A DNA stretch of 64,000 bases from Silvanigrella paludirubra (GTDB lineage: Bacteria > Bdellovibrionota_B > Oligoflexia > Silvanigrellales > Silvanigrellaceae), in NCBI RefSeq assembly GCF_009208775.1, contig NZ_WFLM01000003.1, positions 566,916 to 630,915 on the forward strand, read 5' to 3'. The position numbers and the translations under genes are program-made. Shown here one piece after another: positions 16,038 through 25,298 of the stretch. Below the pieces are notes generated by a model. It was not told the DNA's origin and made no database searches. It saw only the letters and a list, made by a program, of their open reading frames with translations. The first letter of the stretch is position 1. Every line of letters begins with the position of its first letter.

Positions 16038-18476
16038 ATGATAAAGAATTATTATTTATTTATTTTAGTTTTAGTTACAACAAAATTTCTTTTTGGCTGT
16101 GGAATTGAACCAAAAAATGATACAAATTCAAAAGATATAACGGTCTTAAAAACTCCGAAACTCAATATGTCTGCTTCAATACCGCTGGATCCCATTTATT
16201 CTTCTCCAACTCAAATAAAGCTTAATAAAAGTATTAATGTAAATACAGAATCTAAATCAGAAGTGATCTATAACGAAAGAGGAAATCTTTTTACAGCGAC
16301 TAAAAATGGAGGGCTCGGTGCTGATTTTGATGACGAAAATAAATTAGCTCCATATTCAGGAATTCCTATTAAAATAGAAAAAAATGAAATTACAGGAGAC
16401 CCAACTATTGAAATTTCTGCATCAGGTGTTGTTGGCTCTGCAAATGACGAAGCTTGTCCAAATTTATTTAACTATAATAAAGCAGAAAATGTTATTTCAA
16501 TTAATACAAAAAACATTACTGCATTAACTATTTGTAAAGTGACTATTAATGCAAGCTCTGCTGAAGATAATAAAGTTTATACAGCATCAACAAGTTTTGA
16601 AATTGTTTTAAATTTAACTTTTGCAGGATATTATAGGTTAAATGATAAAGGCGCTTTATATATTAAGAAATATTCAGGTATTAAAAGCTCTGATTTAGAT
16701 GACTCTATTTTACGTATTTCCCAATATTTAAAAGATAAATCTAATCAAGATTTAAATTTAAATTATAACCCTGATTTAATCCCATTAGACGAGAAATTTA
16801 CAACTTTCGATGCGATTACTGCTGTACAGTCTCTGACTTCACTTTATTTAGCAAATACGAATTTAAATAATTTAAATGCAATAATAAATCTACCTAATTT
16901 AGTATTACTTGATATATCTGGAACTAAGGTTGACCCTAAAGATTTAAGACTTTTAGCAAAATTGCCTAACTTAAAAAAGTTATCTGTTCGTGATATGGAT
17001 ATTAAGGATATTTCTATTATAACAAAATACCTTCCAAATCTTGAAGAACTAGATATTTCTGAAAATACTAAAATTGAGAATTTAGATAATATCAAAAATC
17101 TTAAAAATTTAAGAATATTAAAAGCAAAAAGCATTGCTCTTAAGACTTTAAAGCAGTTAGAAAATCTTACACAAATTTCAGGTTTAGATATTTCAGGAAA
17201 TGATTTTTCAAAAATTAAAAATGAAGAATCCAATATTTTAATAAATCTTTATAAATTAACATCATTAAATATATCAAACTCTAAATTTCCTGATGAAGTC
17301 TTAAATAATTATTTTAATTCATTATCTGCAAGTCGTTTGATTTCTTTTATAGATAGAAATAAATTTAATAGAAATACAATCGGAGATTGTAATTATAATA
17401 ATTTTAGTTTAGTTAAGAATATTAAATATTTAATTAATTTAGAATATTTAGATTTAAGTGGAAATAGTTGTCAGATAGCAAATGATAATTATCAAGGTTT
17501 AACTTCGCTAGATTCATTTAAAAAAATGAGTCTTTTAAAAACATTAAACATTTCGAATACTGCCGTTTCAAATCTTGATGGAATAAAAAATTTAAACATT
17601 AATAACCTAATTTTAAATGAACCAGACGATAATGGTTTTTATAAACCTGAAAATGCAATTATGGTTACAAAAAATCGTTGTAAGGAAGTTCTCGGACAAA
17701 GCCAAAAAGCGTGCAATTATCTTTTTGATGGATCGGAAAAATCAATTGAATTTAAAACTCCAGGCGCACAATTTTGGACTGTTCCAGCTAACGTAACATC
17801 AGTCAAAATTGTAGGATGTTCTGGAGCAAATGGGGGAGCTGGCGGAGGCGGTGGTGGAGCCGCTGGGGCAATATTTGGTGGATCATGGGGTGGTAGCTCA
17901 TGGGGAGGCAATGGAGGAAATGCAGGAGCTGTAAACGATGCAGGAGCTGTAGGAGGTGGTTCAGGGCAAGCAGGAAGACTTTGTTATGATCAAAACAATG
18001 AAACAGTTTGTGTTCCAACAGATAGGAACCATTTAGATTCTTGGCAACATGGCGGTTCAGGTGGATCTGGAGGTCTTGGAGTCATAACAAGCTTTGGAAA
18101 TCAAAATTTTTCAAATCCATCACAATATATTTTGCGAGATCCAAATTTATCTTGTGTAGGTGGTGTTAGTGGTTCAGGTGGTCCTGGTGGGACAAACTCT
18201 CATATATCAGGTTTAATTGGTGGTCCTGGTGGCGCAGGAGCGACCCCTGCTTACTCGTATGGATGGTCATCTAAAATTGAAACATACACGGTGCAGGTAA
18301 CACCAGGTCAAACAATTCAAATTAATGTCGGTGCAGGAGGTTCTGGCGGCGGCGGCGGTGCAGGCGGATCAAAGCAAAATGGAGGTTATTATCGTGGCTC
18401 CCATGTTGGAAGTCCTGGTTCTGGTGGAAGTTCTGGCTCGGATGGATTTATAAAAATCTTTTACGAATCATTATAA
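16038..18476 (+). CDS. Leucine-rich-repeat lipoprotein 2 with Gly-rich C-terminal domain
   Basis: This is an 812-residue paralogue of the preceding gene. The signal peptide ends in LFGC (Cys21). Residues about 75-215 repeat the shared N-terminal domain (NERGNLFTATKNGGLGAD, YSGIPIKI); residues about 235-540 are leucine-rich repeats (LVLLDISGTKV, LEELDISENTKI, LEYLDLSGNSC). From about 570, FWTVPANVTSVKIVG begins a Gly-rich domain to the end, the type seen in phage-tail and adhesin-like proteins (aromatic-TVPxxVTSV then GGxGGGGG). The first copy lacks this tail, so the second gained it or the first lost it. The Gly-rich part is clearly richer in GC than the rest. Likely role: surface adhesion or contact, inferred. 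Confidence 0.83.
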   Translation: MIKNYYLFILVLVTTKFLFGCGIEPKNDTNSKDITVLKTPKLNMSASIPLDPIYSSPTQIKLNKSINVNTESKSEVIYNERGNLFTATKNGGLGADFDDENKLAPYSGIPIKIEKNEITGDPTIEISASGVVGSANDEACPNLFNYNKAENVISINTKNITALTICKVTINASSAEDNKVYTASTSFEIVLNLTFAGYYRLNDKGALYIKKYSGIKSSDLDDSILRISQYLKDKSNQDLNLNYNPDLIPLDEKFTTFDAITAVQSLTSLYLANTNLNNLNAIINLPNLVLLDISGTKVDPKDLRLLAKLPNLKKLSVRDMDIKDISIITKYLPNLEELDISENTKIENLDNIKNLKNLRILKAKSIALKTLKQLENLTQISGLDISGNDFSKIKNEESNILINLYKLTSLNISNSKFPDEVLNNYFNSLSASRLISFIDRNKFNRNTIGDCNYNNFSLVKNIKYLINLEYLDLSGNSCQIANDNYQGLTSLDSFKKMSLLKTLNISNTAVSNLDGIKNLNINNLILNEPDDNGFYKPENAIMVTKNRCKEVLGQSQKACNYLFDGSEKSIEFKTPGAQFWTVPANVTSVKIVGCSGANGGAGGGGGGAAGAIFGGSWGGSSWGGNGGNAGAVNDAGAVGGGSGQAGRLCYDQNNETVCVPTDRNHLDSWQHGGSGGSGGLGVITSFGNQNFSNPSQYILRDPNLSCVGGVSGSGGPGGTNSHISGLIGGPGGAGATPAYSYGWSSKIETYTVQVTPGQTIQINVGAGGSGGGGGAGGSKQNGGYYRGSHVGSPGSGGSSGSDGFIKIFYESL

Positions 18477-18512
18477 TAAAACCACACAAAATATAAAACA
18501 AAAACAAAAAAT

Positions 18513-18553
18513 AAAATGATTATAGAATATAAGTTTATTTTATAATCATTTTT
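18513..18553 (+). terminator. Terminator after the LRR lipoprotein genes
   Basis: AAAATGATTATA (18513-18524) pairs with TATAATCATTTT (18541-18552) across a 16-base loop, with T residues continuing after the stem. It separates the lipoprotein genes from the next transcription unit. Confidence 0.55.
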
Positions 18554-18588
18554 ATATTCAAATATTACAGCATAATAAGGTATTTAAA

Positions 18589-19029
18589 ATGAGATTAAAA
18601 CTTAAAAAAATGATGGCGTTAACAGTATTATCCTTAAGTACATTTGCAAACTCATCGGCATTCAGTAATGAATATAACAGCGAAAATATAATATTATCAA
18701 AAATATCTTCAGAATTAGCCTTTTTAAGGAAAGAAACAGAAGAAAACAACAAATCCAAAATACTTATGGAAAGAAATAATAATGATAATATAAGAGATAT
18801 CAAATTAAAATTAAATTCCATGATTACCATTTTAAATGAGATGTTAGTAAATCAAACGCAAGCTTTGGAGTTGCAAAAAATTAAAATGCAAACTGGCGGA
18901 TTCGATAAGGATAATTTTAAAGAAAATGTCAAAGATAAAACAATCGAAAAATCAAATGAAAACAATAAAATAAATGCAAAAACTATAAAAATAGAGAAGG
19001 AAAACGAAGATCTGATTTTAATAAATTAA
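18589..19029 (+). CDS. Small secreted coiled-coil protein
   Basis: The 146-residue protein begins with a Sec signal peptide (LKKMMALTVLSLSTFANSSAFS). The mature part is almost entirely Lys/Glu/Asn with heptad-like Leu/Ile spacing, so a periplasmic coiled coil is likely. I do not recognise a family. TAAGG lies before the ATG. It is bounded by terminators at 18513-18553 and 19069-19093, so it is expressed on its own just ahead of the secretion operon. A periplasmic accessory role in transfer would be a guess from position. Confidence 0.65.
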   Translation: MRLKLKKMMALTVLSLSTFANSSAFSNEYNSENIILSKISSELAFLRKETEENNKSKILMERNNNDNIRDIKLKLNSMITILNEMLVNQTQALELQKIKMQTGGFDKDNFKENVKDKTIEKSNENNKINAKTIKIEKENEDLILIN

Positions 19030-19068
19030 AATCCATAAAAAAATATGAAACAAAAATAATCATCAAAT

Positions 19069-19093
19069 CGGCAATTATATTGCCGTTTTTTTT
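19069..19093 (+). terminator. Rho-independent terminator
   Basis: CGGCAAT (19069-19075), loop TAT, ATTGCCG (19079-19085) is followed by eight T. This is a textbook intrinsic terminator. It marks the 5' border of the secretion operon that starts at 19135. Confidence 0.9.
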
Positions 19094-19134
19094 ATAACAA
19101 TATGAACCATTTTGGTGAAGGAAAGTTATGAGTC

Positions 19135-19380
19135 ATGAAGCAAAAAAAAGCAATAAATGTAAATGAAATTAGAAAAAGAATAAATTTAAGTTTTTCATTA
19201 AAGGATACGGATGAATATAAAGTTATTTTGATATCACAATATCAAATGAAAATTAATAAAAAACAAACTCTTACAGGAGCAAGTCTTTTAAAATATCTAA
19301 TTATAAAAGGACTAAATGAAATAAATAAAGAATTCGGAGAAGTGGATTTAGTTTTAAAAAAAGAAGGAGTTATGAAATGA
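19135..19380 (+). CDS. Small protein, first gene of the secretion operon
   Basis: This is an 81-residue basic protein. The pattern VNEIRKRINLSFSLKDTDEYKV...LTGASLLKYLIIKGLNEINKEF is compatible with a small ribbon-helix-helix-like or other DNA-binding fold, but I cannot assign it. GAAGGAAAG lies upstream; an overlapping ATG at 19128 opens only a dozen codons in another frame. Its stop overlaps the next ATG (ATGA), which indicates translational coupling. As first gene of the operon it could be its regulator. Confidence 0.6.
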   Translation: MKQKKAINVNEIRKRINLSFSLKDTDEYKVILISQYQMKINKKQTLTGASLLKYLIIKGLNEINKEFGEVDLVLKKEGVMK

Positions 19381-20126
19381 AAGTAAATTTTAAAATTACA
19401 TTGTTATTATTATCTTTATTAAGTTTTGTAAATAATGCTTATGCTGAATGGTCGTATGCAGGAAAATTTTTAGCAACAACCGCTGCTGGCTGTGCTGTGG
19501 GTGGTGCTGGCTCTTATTTTTATGCAAATGGTGCAGGATATGACACACAACCTCGTGCGATTGTAACCTGGATGGGTGCGGCAACGGGATGCTTAACTGG
19601 GGCTTTGTTTAGCTATTTATTCTACGATGATGATAGCAAAACACTTGCACAAGTAAACGAACAATTAACAGCAACAAATAATCGATTGCAACTAGAATTA
19701 CAAAAAAGTGCAAACAATTCAAGTTTTGGTGTTCCCTTGCCAAGCGTTAAATTACCAGATTTAAATTCAACATTAAATTCTTTTAAAATTGCTAAAATGG
19801 AATCTATTTATGAAATGGATGTGAAAACAAATCCTACAATTGCAGATTGTTCAGGAGATTATTATTCCATTTGGCTTGATAGTAACGGCTATGCCCATTC
19901 AGCAAAAAAAGATGAAAGGCCACGGAATTTGTGGATACCAGTTTCACCAAACCTTGCCATGTCATCATGGCAGTTTATTTATTCTTCAACGGGATGTTTT
20001 AAACCACATCCGTCATATGATTACTTTGAAAAAATTGTTCCAGGTTTAGCAAGAATGCTAGAAAATCAAATTGTAATTACAGCAAAAAATAATCCTCAAA
20101 TTATAAAAGTTGGTGAAAGTAAGTAA
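19377..20126 (+). CDS. Exported membrane protein of the secretion operon
   Basis: The 249-residue protein has a signal peptide (ITLLLLSLLSFVNNAYA), then two short Gly/Ala-rich hydrophobic segments at about 30-75 (FLATTAAGCAVGGAGSYFY and VTWMGAATGCLTGALFSYLF) of the glycine-zipper type. A predicted coiled stretch and a periplasmic domain with paired Cys follow. Glycine-zipper proteins oligomerise in membranes. There is no homology I can name. Coupled by a 4-base overlap to the previous gene, it precedes the pilin candidate and is probably a structural or assembly part of the transfer apparatus. Confidence 0.65.
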   Translation: MKVNFKITLLLLSLLSFVNNAYAEWSYAGKFLATTAAGCAVGGAGSYFYANGAGYDTQPRAIVTWMGAATGCLTGALFSYLFYDDDSKTLAQVNEQLTATNNRLQLELQKSANNSSFGVPLPSVKLPDLNSTLNSFKIAKMESIYEMDVKTNPTIADCSGDYYSIWLDSNGYAHSAKKDERPRNLWIPVSPNLAMSSWQFIYSSTGCFKPHPSYDYFEKIVPGLARMLENQIVITAKNNPQIIKVGESK

Positions 20127-20150
20127 CAATTTTATAAAGGAAAATAATCT

Positions 20151-20486
20151 ATGAAGAAAATAAATAAAATAATTATTACATTACTATTTATATTTTATCC
20201 TCAATTTTCTCATGCAGAAGGTCTTGGAGATATTACAGATAAAATAAAAGAACTAGCAGAAGATATTTTTGGAATGACGGATTCCGTAAGGGTTTTAGGA
20301 TTGGCAATTCTTGTTTTTAGTATTGTAATTTGGGCATTAATCCCTCAAGTCAGAAAAAAATTATCAGATCATTGGGGGACAGTTGGAATTATATTCGTTC
20401 TGTGGGTTGTTATGATGTACTTTGGAGAGAATATAAAAACTGCATTAAATGATTCATTTGCCTTTCAAAAATTAATCAAGAAATAA
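20151..20486 (+). CDS. VirB2/TrbC-like pilin candidate
   Basis: This 111-residue protein has a long signal peptide ending SHA, then a short helical part and two hydrophobic helices (VLGLAILVFSIVIWALIP and WGTVGIIFVLWVVMMYFG) linked by a basic loop (QVRKKLSDH). The layout of signal peptide plus two membrane helices at about 100-120 residues, immediately before the VirB3/VirB4 gene, is that of a conjugative major pilin. The sequence itself is too short and divergent for a family call by eye. AAAGGA precedes the ATG. Confidence 0.72.
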   Translation: MKKINKIIITLLFIFYPQFSHAEGLGDITDKIKELAEDIFGMTDSVRVLGLAILVFSIVIWALIPQVRKKLSDHWGTVGIIFVLWVVMMYFGENIKTALNDSFAFQKLIKK

Positions 20487-20496
20487 GGATTAAAAT

Positions 20497-23235
20497 ATGG
20501 AGCACATGAGAGTAACAAGCTGGGAATTTAATCAACCCAATAAGTTTTTTTTTATGAACGAAAAATCAATTTTAGTTGGTTTTATTTCATTACTTATTGG
20601 AATGTCTTTTTCTGACAGTATTTCAAATTTCTTTTTTAGTGATAGTACAATTAGAGTAATAACTCCTTTTATATTTGGGTTTGTAGGATATAAAATGATG
20701 GAGTATTTTCTGAATGGAAAATATCCCTCACAAAGGATAGAGAGTATAAAAGGAACAATAATTAGATATAAAGGAATCAATAAAATATGGTTAAATGATG
20801 AAAAGTTAGCAAATTATAAATTTTCTGGTGATATCAATTCCTTTTTTGATATTGAAGGCAACGAAATTTTTGGCTTTGAAATCACGTTATCACATGATAA
20901 TTCATTAAAAACATTTCAAAACATCGTTGAAACGATTTTAAAAGATTTAAAACCACTGGATCAAATTCAATTTATACGTGTCAGCAAAGATTTAAACAAA
21001 GAAAGTCTTTTTGAAAAAAATCCAATTTTAAAAGAAAAAAAAGTAAAACAACAAAATTTTTATATTTTCTTTTCAATTTCAGATACAACTTTAAAATTAA
21101 AAGAAAGTATTAGTAATAAGGTAATTTTAGGAAGGAGGTTAACCCGATCCGAAATCTCAAATCTAGCAGAATATATATTTGCACCAAGAAGAAAACCTTC
21201 GGGAAAAGATTTACCTTTTTATTTAATGTCGATGTTTTTTAATGATAAATATTTAGAAACAAGTTCGGATAATTTTGTTACAGCTTCTTCAAGTTTAGCA
21301 GCTTTACCAAAGCATTATGTTACAGAACAATTTAAAAATTTTTTAGATCCCATAAAACAATTAGATAGTATCATATCTGTTAAATTTACGAAAAACATGA
21401 ACGTGATGCAATCGTTTAAAGATACGCTCAATATCTTTAAATTTGAAAATCTTGATTTTAGAAAAAAATCAAATCAAAAAAAATTGGAAGCTTACGAACA
21501 ACAAAAAATAGACGCATCTGAAGGGAAACAAACAAAATTATTTATGCATTTTTCTATAGTCGTTACTGGAAATAATAATGACGTTGAGAACGGTCTTCTA
21601 GAATTGGAAAATAATGCAGATGAAAGCGAGGTAAATTTTCGTCCTGTATTTGCAAGGGAAACTCATTTCTTAAAAGAAGTTTTGCTTTCTATCCTTCCAG
21701 GCAGTCGTAAAAATAATAGATTTAAAGAGCTTAAAGTAAACTCAACAGAAGAGGCATTTTTATATATCCCAAGCCCAACATTAGCAAATGATCTAACAGA
21801 TGATAGAGCATTTCCGATGCGAACAATTGATAATGCTCTTTGGTTATTTCCTTATTATAAACCTAAAACAACTTTAATTTGTGGTTTGCCTGGGTTTGGG
21901 AAATCCTTACTTGCCTCCTTATTCTTTTATGCAAATATTAAATCGTATCAAAATGGATACCCTGCTGCTGGCTTTGTTTTAGATCTTGGCGACTCATTTC
22001 TTTTTCTTGAAGATCAACTTGCTGATTTTATTTTGCAACTTAATTACGATAATAGTGTTGGTAAATATAAGCCTCTTGAAATTCATCCACTTGAACTATT
22101 TAAGCCTTTTGGAGACAGAATAAAATATGCCCAAAGGTTTTTGTGCAATATTATGGGATTTGATCCAAGTGATAAAACACAAAGTTTTGCTACTGATGGG
22201 GAAGTTGTTAGTAAAAGTTTAGAAGAATTTTATCAGAATAATTTATCTAATCTCACAGATTTTAAAAAAATATTGGTAGAAAAATTAGAAGTATTTTTTG
22301 CGAATTCAGTGCAAAAGCAAATAAAAATGTCGAATTGGGAAGAGTTTATAGCAAGACTAAATGTCTTTTGTAAAGGAGGTTTAAATGGTGAAGTTTTTGA
22401 ACCAGAACATCCCAAATACAATGCGGATGATATAAAAAATGTTCGCTTTTTTTATGCAAGTAAAAACACCCAAACTAAAGATGATGTTTCTTTAATTTCT
22501 GCTTTTGCTTCTCTAGTGATTTCATTTGCCGATCTCATGGAAGAAAAATTTAAATCTGGCGGTGAAAATGATGCTTCAAACTTTTTTTATTGTGTGGATG
22601 AAATGCAGTGGTGGTCGGAATATATGCCTCACACTTGGTTTCGTGAAAGAGCAAATCAAAATAGAAAATTTGGGGCTTCTCTTTGGCTTATTACACAAAA
22701 CCTTGAAAATTTAATTGTCCCACGTGCGGAACTGGAAAAGAAAACAATTTCAAGTCCGTACGCTTTGCTTGAAGCTGTTCAAAGATTCTTTTTTTATACA
22801 CTCCCACAAAACAATGAAGTGGTTAAAATATTGGCAAAAGAATCCTTAAATGAAAAAGGAATTGCTTTAAAAGGGGGGCGTGTTGAAAAAATGCATCAAA
22901 TCGCCAATCGTATTTCTGAAATAAAAAATATTATTTCAATCAAGCGTGATTCGCCAATTAAATTAGATCGAATTGTTGGCTACTGTGACGAAGAACTAAA
23001 TTTAATGCCTGTATGTGTAGATATAGATAAAGAACAACTCTGGGCATTTACAACCCATGATGGGGCAAGGTCTATCCGTAAAAAAGCTTTGAAGTATTGC
23101 AGATTAACCTATACAGAAACATGTAAATTACTTGCAAAATGGCCTGGTCAAATTCCAGAAAATCAAGTTTCTAAACAATATGAAAATGACATTCTAAAAA
23201 CTGCATTTGATTTAAAAGAAATTAGTCTTCAATAA
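20497..23235 (+). CDS. virB4: VirB3-VirB4 fusion ATPase of the type IV secretion system
   Basis: This is a 912-residue protein. The first about 80 residues carry two hydrophobic helices (ILVGFISLLIGMSF and IRVITPFIFGFVGYKM), matching a fused VirB3, as in several conjugative systems. The remainder is a VirB4/TraC ATPase. Walker A is GLPGFGKS at about residues 463-470, Walker B is FYCVDEMQ at about 697, and the conserved FRERANQNRKFGASLWLITQN follows, as in VirB4 motor domains. VirB4 powers pilus assembly and substrate transfer from the inner membrane. AAGGA is 8 bases before the ATG. The genes either side are a pilin candidate and a VirB5-like protein. Confidence 0.93.
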   Translation: MEHMRVTSWEFNQPNKFFFMNEKSILVGFISLLIGMSFSDSISNFFFSDSTIRVITPFIFGFVGYKMMEYFLNGKYPSQRIESIKGTIIRYKGINKIWLNDEKLANYKFSGDINSFFDIEGNEIFGFEITLSHDNSLKTFQNIVETILKDLKPLDQIQFIRVSKDLNKESLFEKNPILKEKKVKQQNFYIFFSISDTTLKLKESISNKVILGRRLTRSEISNLAEYIFAPRRKPSGKDLPFYLMSMFFNDKYLETSSDNFVTASSSLAALPKHYVTEQFKNFLDPIKQLDSIISVKFTKNMNVMQSFKDTLNIFKFENLDFRKKSNQKKLEAYEQQKIDASEGKQTKLFMHFSIVVTGNNNDVENGLLELENNADESEVNFRPVFARETHFLKEVLLSILPGSRKNNRFKELKVNSTEEAFLYIPSPTLANDLTDDRAFPMRTIDNALWLFPYYKPKTTLICGLPGFGKSLLASLFFYANIKSYQNGYPAAGFVLDLGDSFLFLEDQLADFILQLNYDNSVGKYKPLEIHPLELFKPFGDRIKYAQRFLCNIMGFDPSDKTQSFATDGEVVSKSLEEFYQNNLSNLTDFKKILVEKLEVFFANSVQKQIKMSNWEEFIARLNVFCKGGLNGEVFEPEHPKYNADDIKNVRFFYASKNTQTKDDVSLISAFASLVISFADLMEEKFKSGGENDASNFFYCVDEMQWWSEYMPHTWFRERANQNRKFGASLWLITQNLENLIVPRAELEKKTISSPYALLEAVQRFFFYTLPQNNEVVKILAKESLNEKGIALKGGRVEKMHQIANRISEIKNIISIKRDSPIKLDRIVGYCDEELNLMPVCVDIDKEQLWAFTTHDGARSIRKKALKYCRLTYTETCKLLAKWPGQIPENQVSKQYENDILKTAFDLKEISLQ

Positions 23236-23250
23236 ATGAAGGGTTATGAT

Positions 23251-24198
23251 ATGAAATTAGATTCAGATTATATAATTAAAATAGAAGAAGATAGACAAAA
23301 TAAGATTCAAAAAAAAAATAGAAGAAGGGTACTCATAGTTACTTTTTTAGTTTCTTCTTTTATCATGCAAAAATATTTGTTTGCTGTAAACCCTGCGGAT
23401 ACAAGTCTTCTTGCTTCAATTGAAGCAAAAGCAACCGCAATTGTTACTTATGCAAAAAATATGCTTGATCTATATAACAAACAAATAGAAGCCGTAAATA
23501 ATGTATTCAGAGCTGCGGATAAAACAAAACAATTCATGGAAATGATGATTTCTCCTGAAAAAAATATTTTTTACAAACAAGCAAAACAGCTCTCAGGATA
23601 TATAAAAACATTTACACATAATAATGATGATCCATTTAAAATTAGACTTAAGAAATTTGATTTAGAAGCTCAAATACTTGTACAAAAATATGAAGAACTT
23701 TCTTATCAATATGACGTAACAGAAAGAGCTTGGAAAAGAGCAGCAAAACCTTTGCTAGATAAAGATAAAATGAAGGAAATTAATAGAAATCCATCAAATA
23801 GTGCTTATATTTATGCAGCTAATCAAAATGTAAAAGATATGTACTATAGAACAAAAGGAATGGCTTATGAGCAGGAAATCCAAGAAATTGAAAATCAAAT
23901 ACTTTTAGATCGAATGACAGACAAATTTCCGATTGATAAATCGCCAGAAGAAGTTTTTTACGAATCAACAAAACATATGTCTATTAAAATTCAATTAGAT
24001 CAATTAAAAATGATGAAAGAAATTCACTCAACTTTGGTTGCTATGTTGCAAGTTCAATCAGGAAATTCAGTTCCAAATACCTCTTTTCCAAAACTTTCAG
24101 ATTTCAAAAAGGCATATGAAAGAGCTTCCACTGGTTTGCCTTTGGATGACGATAAAAAGCCAAATGCTTCTTCTGTCTCATCAAATAATGGGAGATAA
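23251..24198 (+). CDS. VirB5/TrbJ-like minor pilin protein
   Basis: The frame is open from 23236, directly abutting the previous stop, but I prefer ATG 23251 because AAGGG lies 7 bases before it. The product is 315 residues. A basic stretch and one hydrophobic helix (VLIVTFLVSSFIMQKYLFA) form an export signal. The mature part is alpha-helical with the VirB5-like segment IVTYAKNMLDLYNKQIEAVNNVF and a long coiled region. VirB5 proteins sit at the pilus tip or stabilise pilus assembly. Position after VirB4 and before a VirB6-type protein supports the call. Confidence 0.75.
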   Translation: MKLDSDYIIKIEEDRQNKIQKKNRRRVLIVTFLVSSFIMQKYLFAVNPADTSLLASIEAKATAIVTYAKNMLDLYNKQIEAVNNVFRAADKTKQFMEMMISPEKNIFYKQAKQLSGYIKTFTHNNDDPFKIRLKKFDLEAQILVQKYEELSYQYDVTERAWKRAAKPLLDKDKMKEINRNPSNSAYIYAANQNVKDMYYRTKGMAYEQEIQEIENQILLDRMTDKFPIDKSPEEVFYESTKHMSIKIQLDQLKMMKEIHSTLVAMLQVQSGNSVPNTSFPKLSDFKKAYERASTGLPLDDDKKPNASSVSSNNGR

Positions 24199-24203
24199 AA
24201 TAA

Positions 24204-25292
24204 ATGATTCTAGATGATATGTTTGAAACATCAACCTATCTTTGTTTGATAGGAGTAGCGCTTTATATTTCATATAAATATTTATATGGATTTTATAAAA
24301 GAGATGCCTTTATTGATATTATTAAATATTTTGGTGCTTTTACAGTTGGATATTTAATCTTAAAGTCATTAATAAATATAAATCATACCATCTCTATTGA
24401 ACAAGATACTGTGCAAGTGCAAGAGGGGATTTATCGAGTTGGTGCTTGGATTTTTCATATCGAATCTATTGCAAAAGCAGCAGAAAGTCTAACTCATGTG
24501 ATTTCTAATTCCGCTGTAGGCTCTGCTACAGCCAGCGCTTCCATTTTACTTTCTGCAATGATGTTCCATTCTCGAATGCTCATGGGAGGATGGAGAAGTC
24601 ACAACGAAGTTGTGGAAGCTTTTTTTATTTCGCTTGTTACGTTTTTTTGTCTTTCCTATTTTGATGTTTTTTTTAATACAATGACATCTTTATTAGATGA
24701 GTTTTCAAACATATTTTTTGGCGATGATCTCTACGCAAGATATGCGGAAACAATGGCGCCAATGAACATGTTATTAGTACAATGCAAAACAACAATATTA
24801 GAAGCTAGCGTTTGGGATTTTACAAAACTTATTTCATCGGTTGTTGCTGGTTTTTATATTATTATTTTATTTATATTTTCTTGCGTAAATTTTATCTTAT
24901 TTTCGATTCAATATTTGTGTTTAATGGGAATTCCTTTAGTTACCATCATTTTTACATTTATGTCGGGAATAGATCCATTTAGACCTATTAGAATAACTGG
25001 GGCAGTTGTATTACTTACGTTTTTATCAAAATTACAGATTTTTTTCCTTGCATCCATGTCAAGATGGACAATCCATGATTATTCAGGATCAATAACAGAA
25101 ATGAACAATGATATTGTTGATGGTGCTGGCTTTGTTGGAGATAATTTTTTTCTGCTATTAAAACTCGTTGGTGGTTTAGCTTTTTTTATCTTAATAATTG
25201 CTTTAGTTTCCTGGAAAATGTTTGACTTTATTTTAAACGTTATTGGTGTAAATCAGTTCGCACAATTAAAAAGTGTTATGAGAAAAGGATAA
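24204..25292 (+). CDS. VirB6/TrbL-like polytopic channel protein
   Basis: This is a 362-residue integral inner-membrane protein with at least six hydrophobic segments. Examples are YLCLIGVALYISYKYL, VVAGFYIIILFIFSCVNFIL and LLKLVGGLAFFILIIALVSW. A larger periplasmic loop follows the second helix. VirB6 proteins form part of the inner-membrane translocation channel and are recognised mainly by topology and gene position, which both fit here (5 bases after the VirB5-like gene and 6 before the VirB8-like gene). Confidence 0.8.
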   Translation: MILDDMFETSTYLCLIGVALYISYKYLYGFYKRDAFIDIIKYFGAFTVGYLILKSLININHTISIEQDTVQVQEGIYRVGAWIFHIESIAKAAESLTHVISNSAVGSATASASILLSAMMFHSRMLMGGWRSHNEVVEAFFISLVTFFCLSYFDVFFNTMTSLLDEFSNIFFGDDLYARYAETMAPMNMLLVQCKTTILEASVWDFTKLISSVVAGFYIIILFIFSCVNFILFSIQYLCLMGIPLVTIIFTFMSGIDPFRPIRITGAVVLLTFLSKLQIFFLASMSRWTIHDYSGSITEMNNDIVDGAGFVGDNFFLLLKLVGGLAFFILIIALVSWKMFDFILNVIGVNQFAQLKSVMRKG

Positions 25293-25298
25293 ATAAAT

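Noticed and set aside
16844..17233. 129-codon minus-strand frame inside the LRR lipoprotein gene
   Set aside because: It is the antisense shadow of leucine-rich repeats, with no ribosome-binding site.
17717..18018. Pro- and His-rich minus-strand frames
   Set aside because: They are the complement of Gly codons in the Gly-rich domain on the plus strand.
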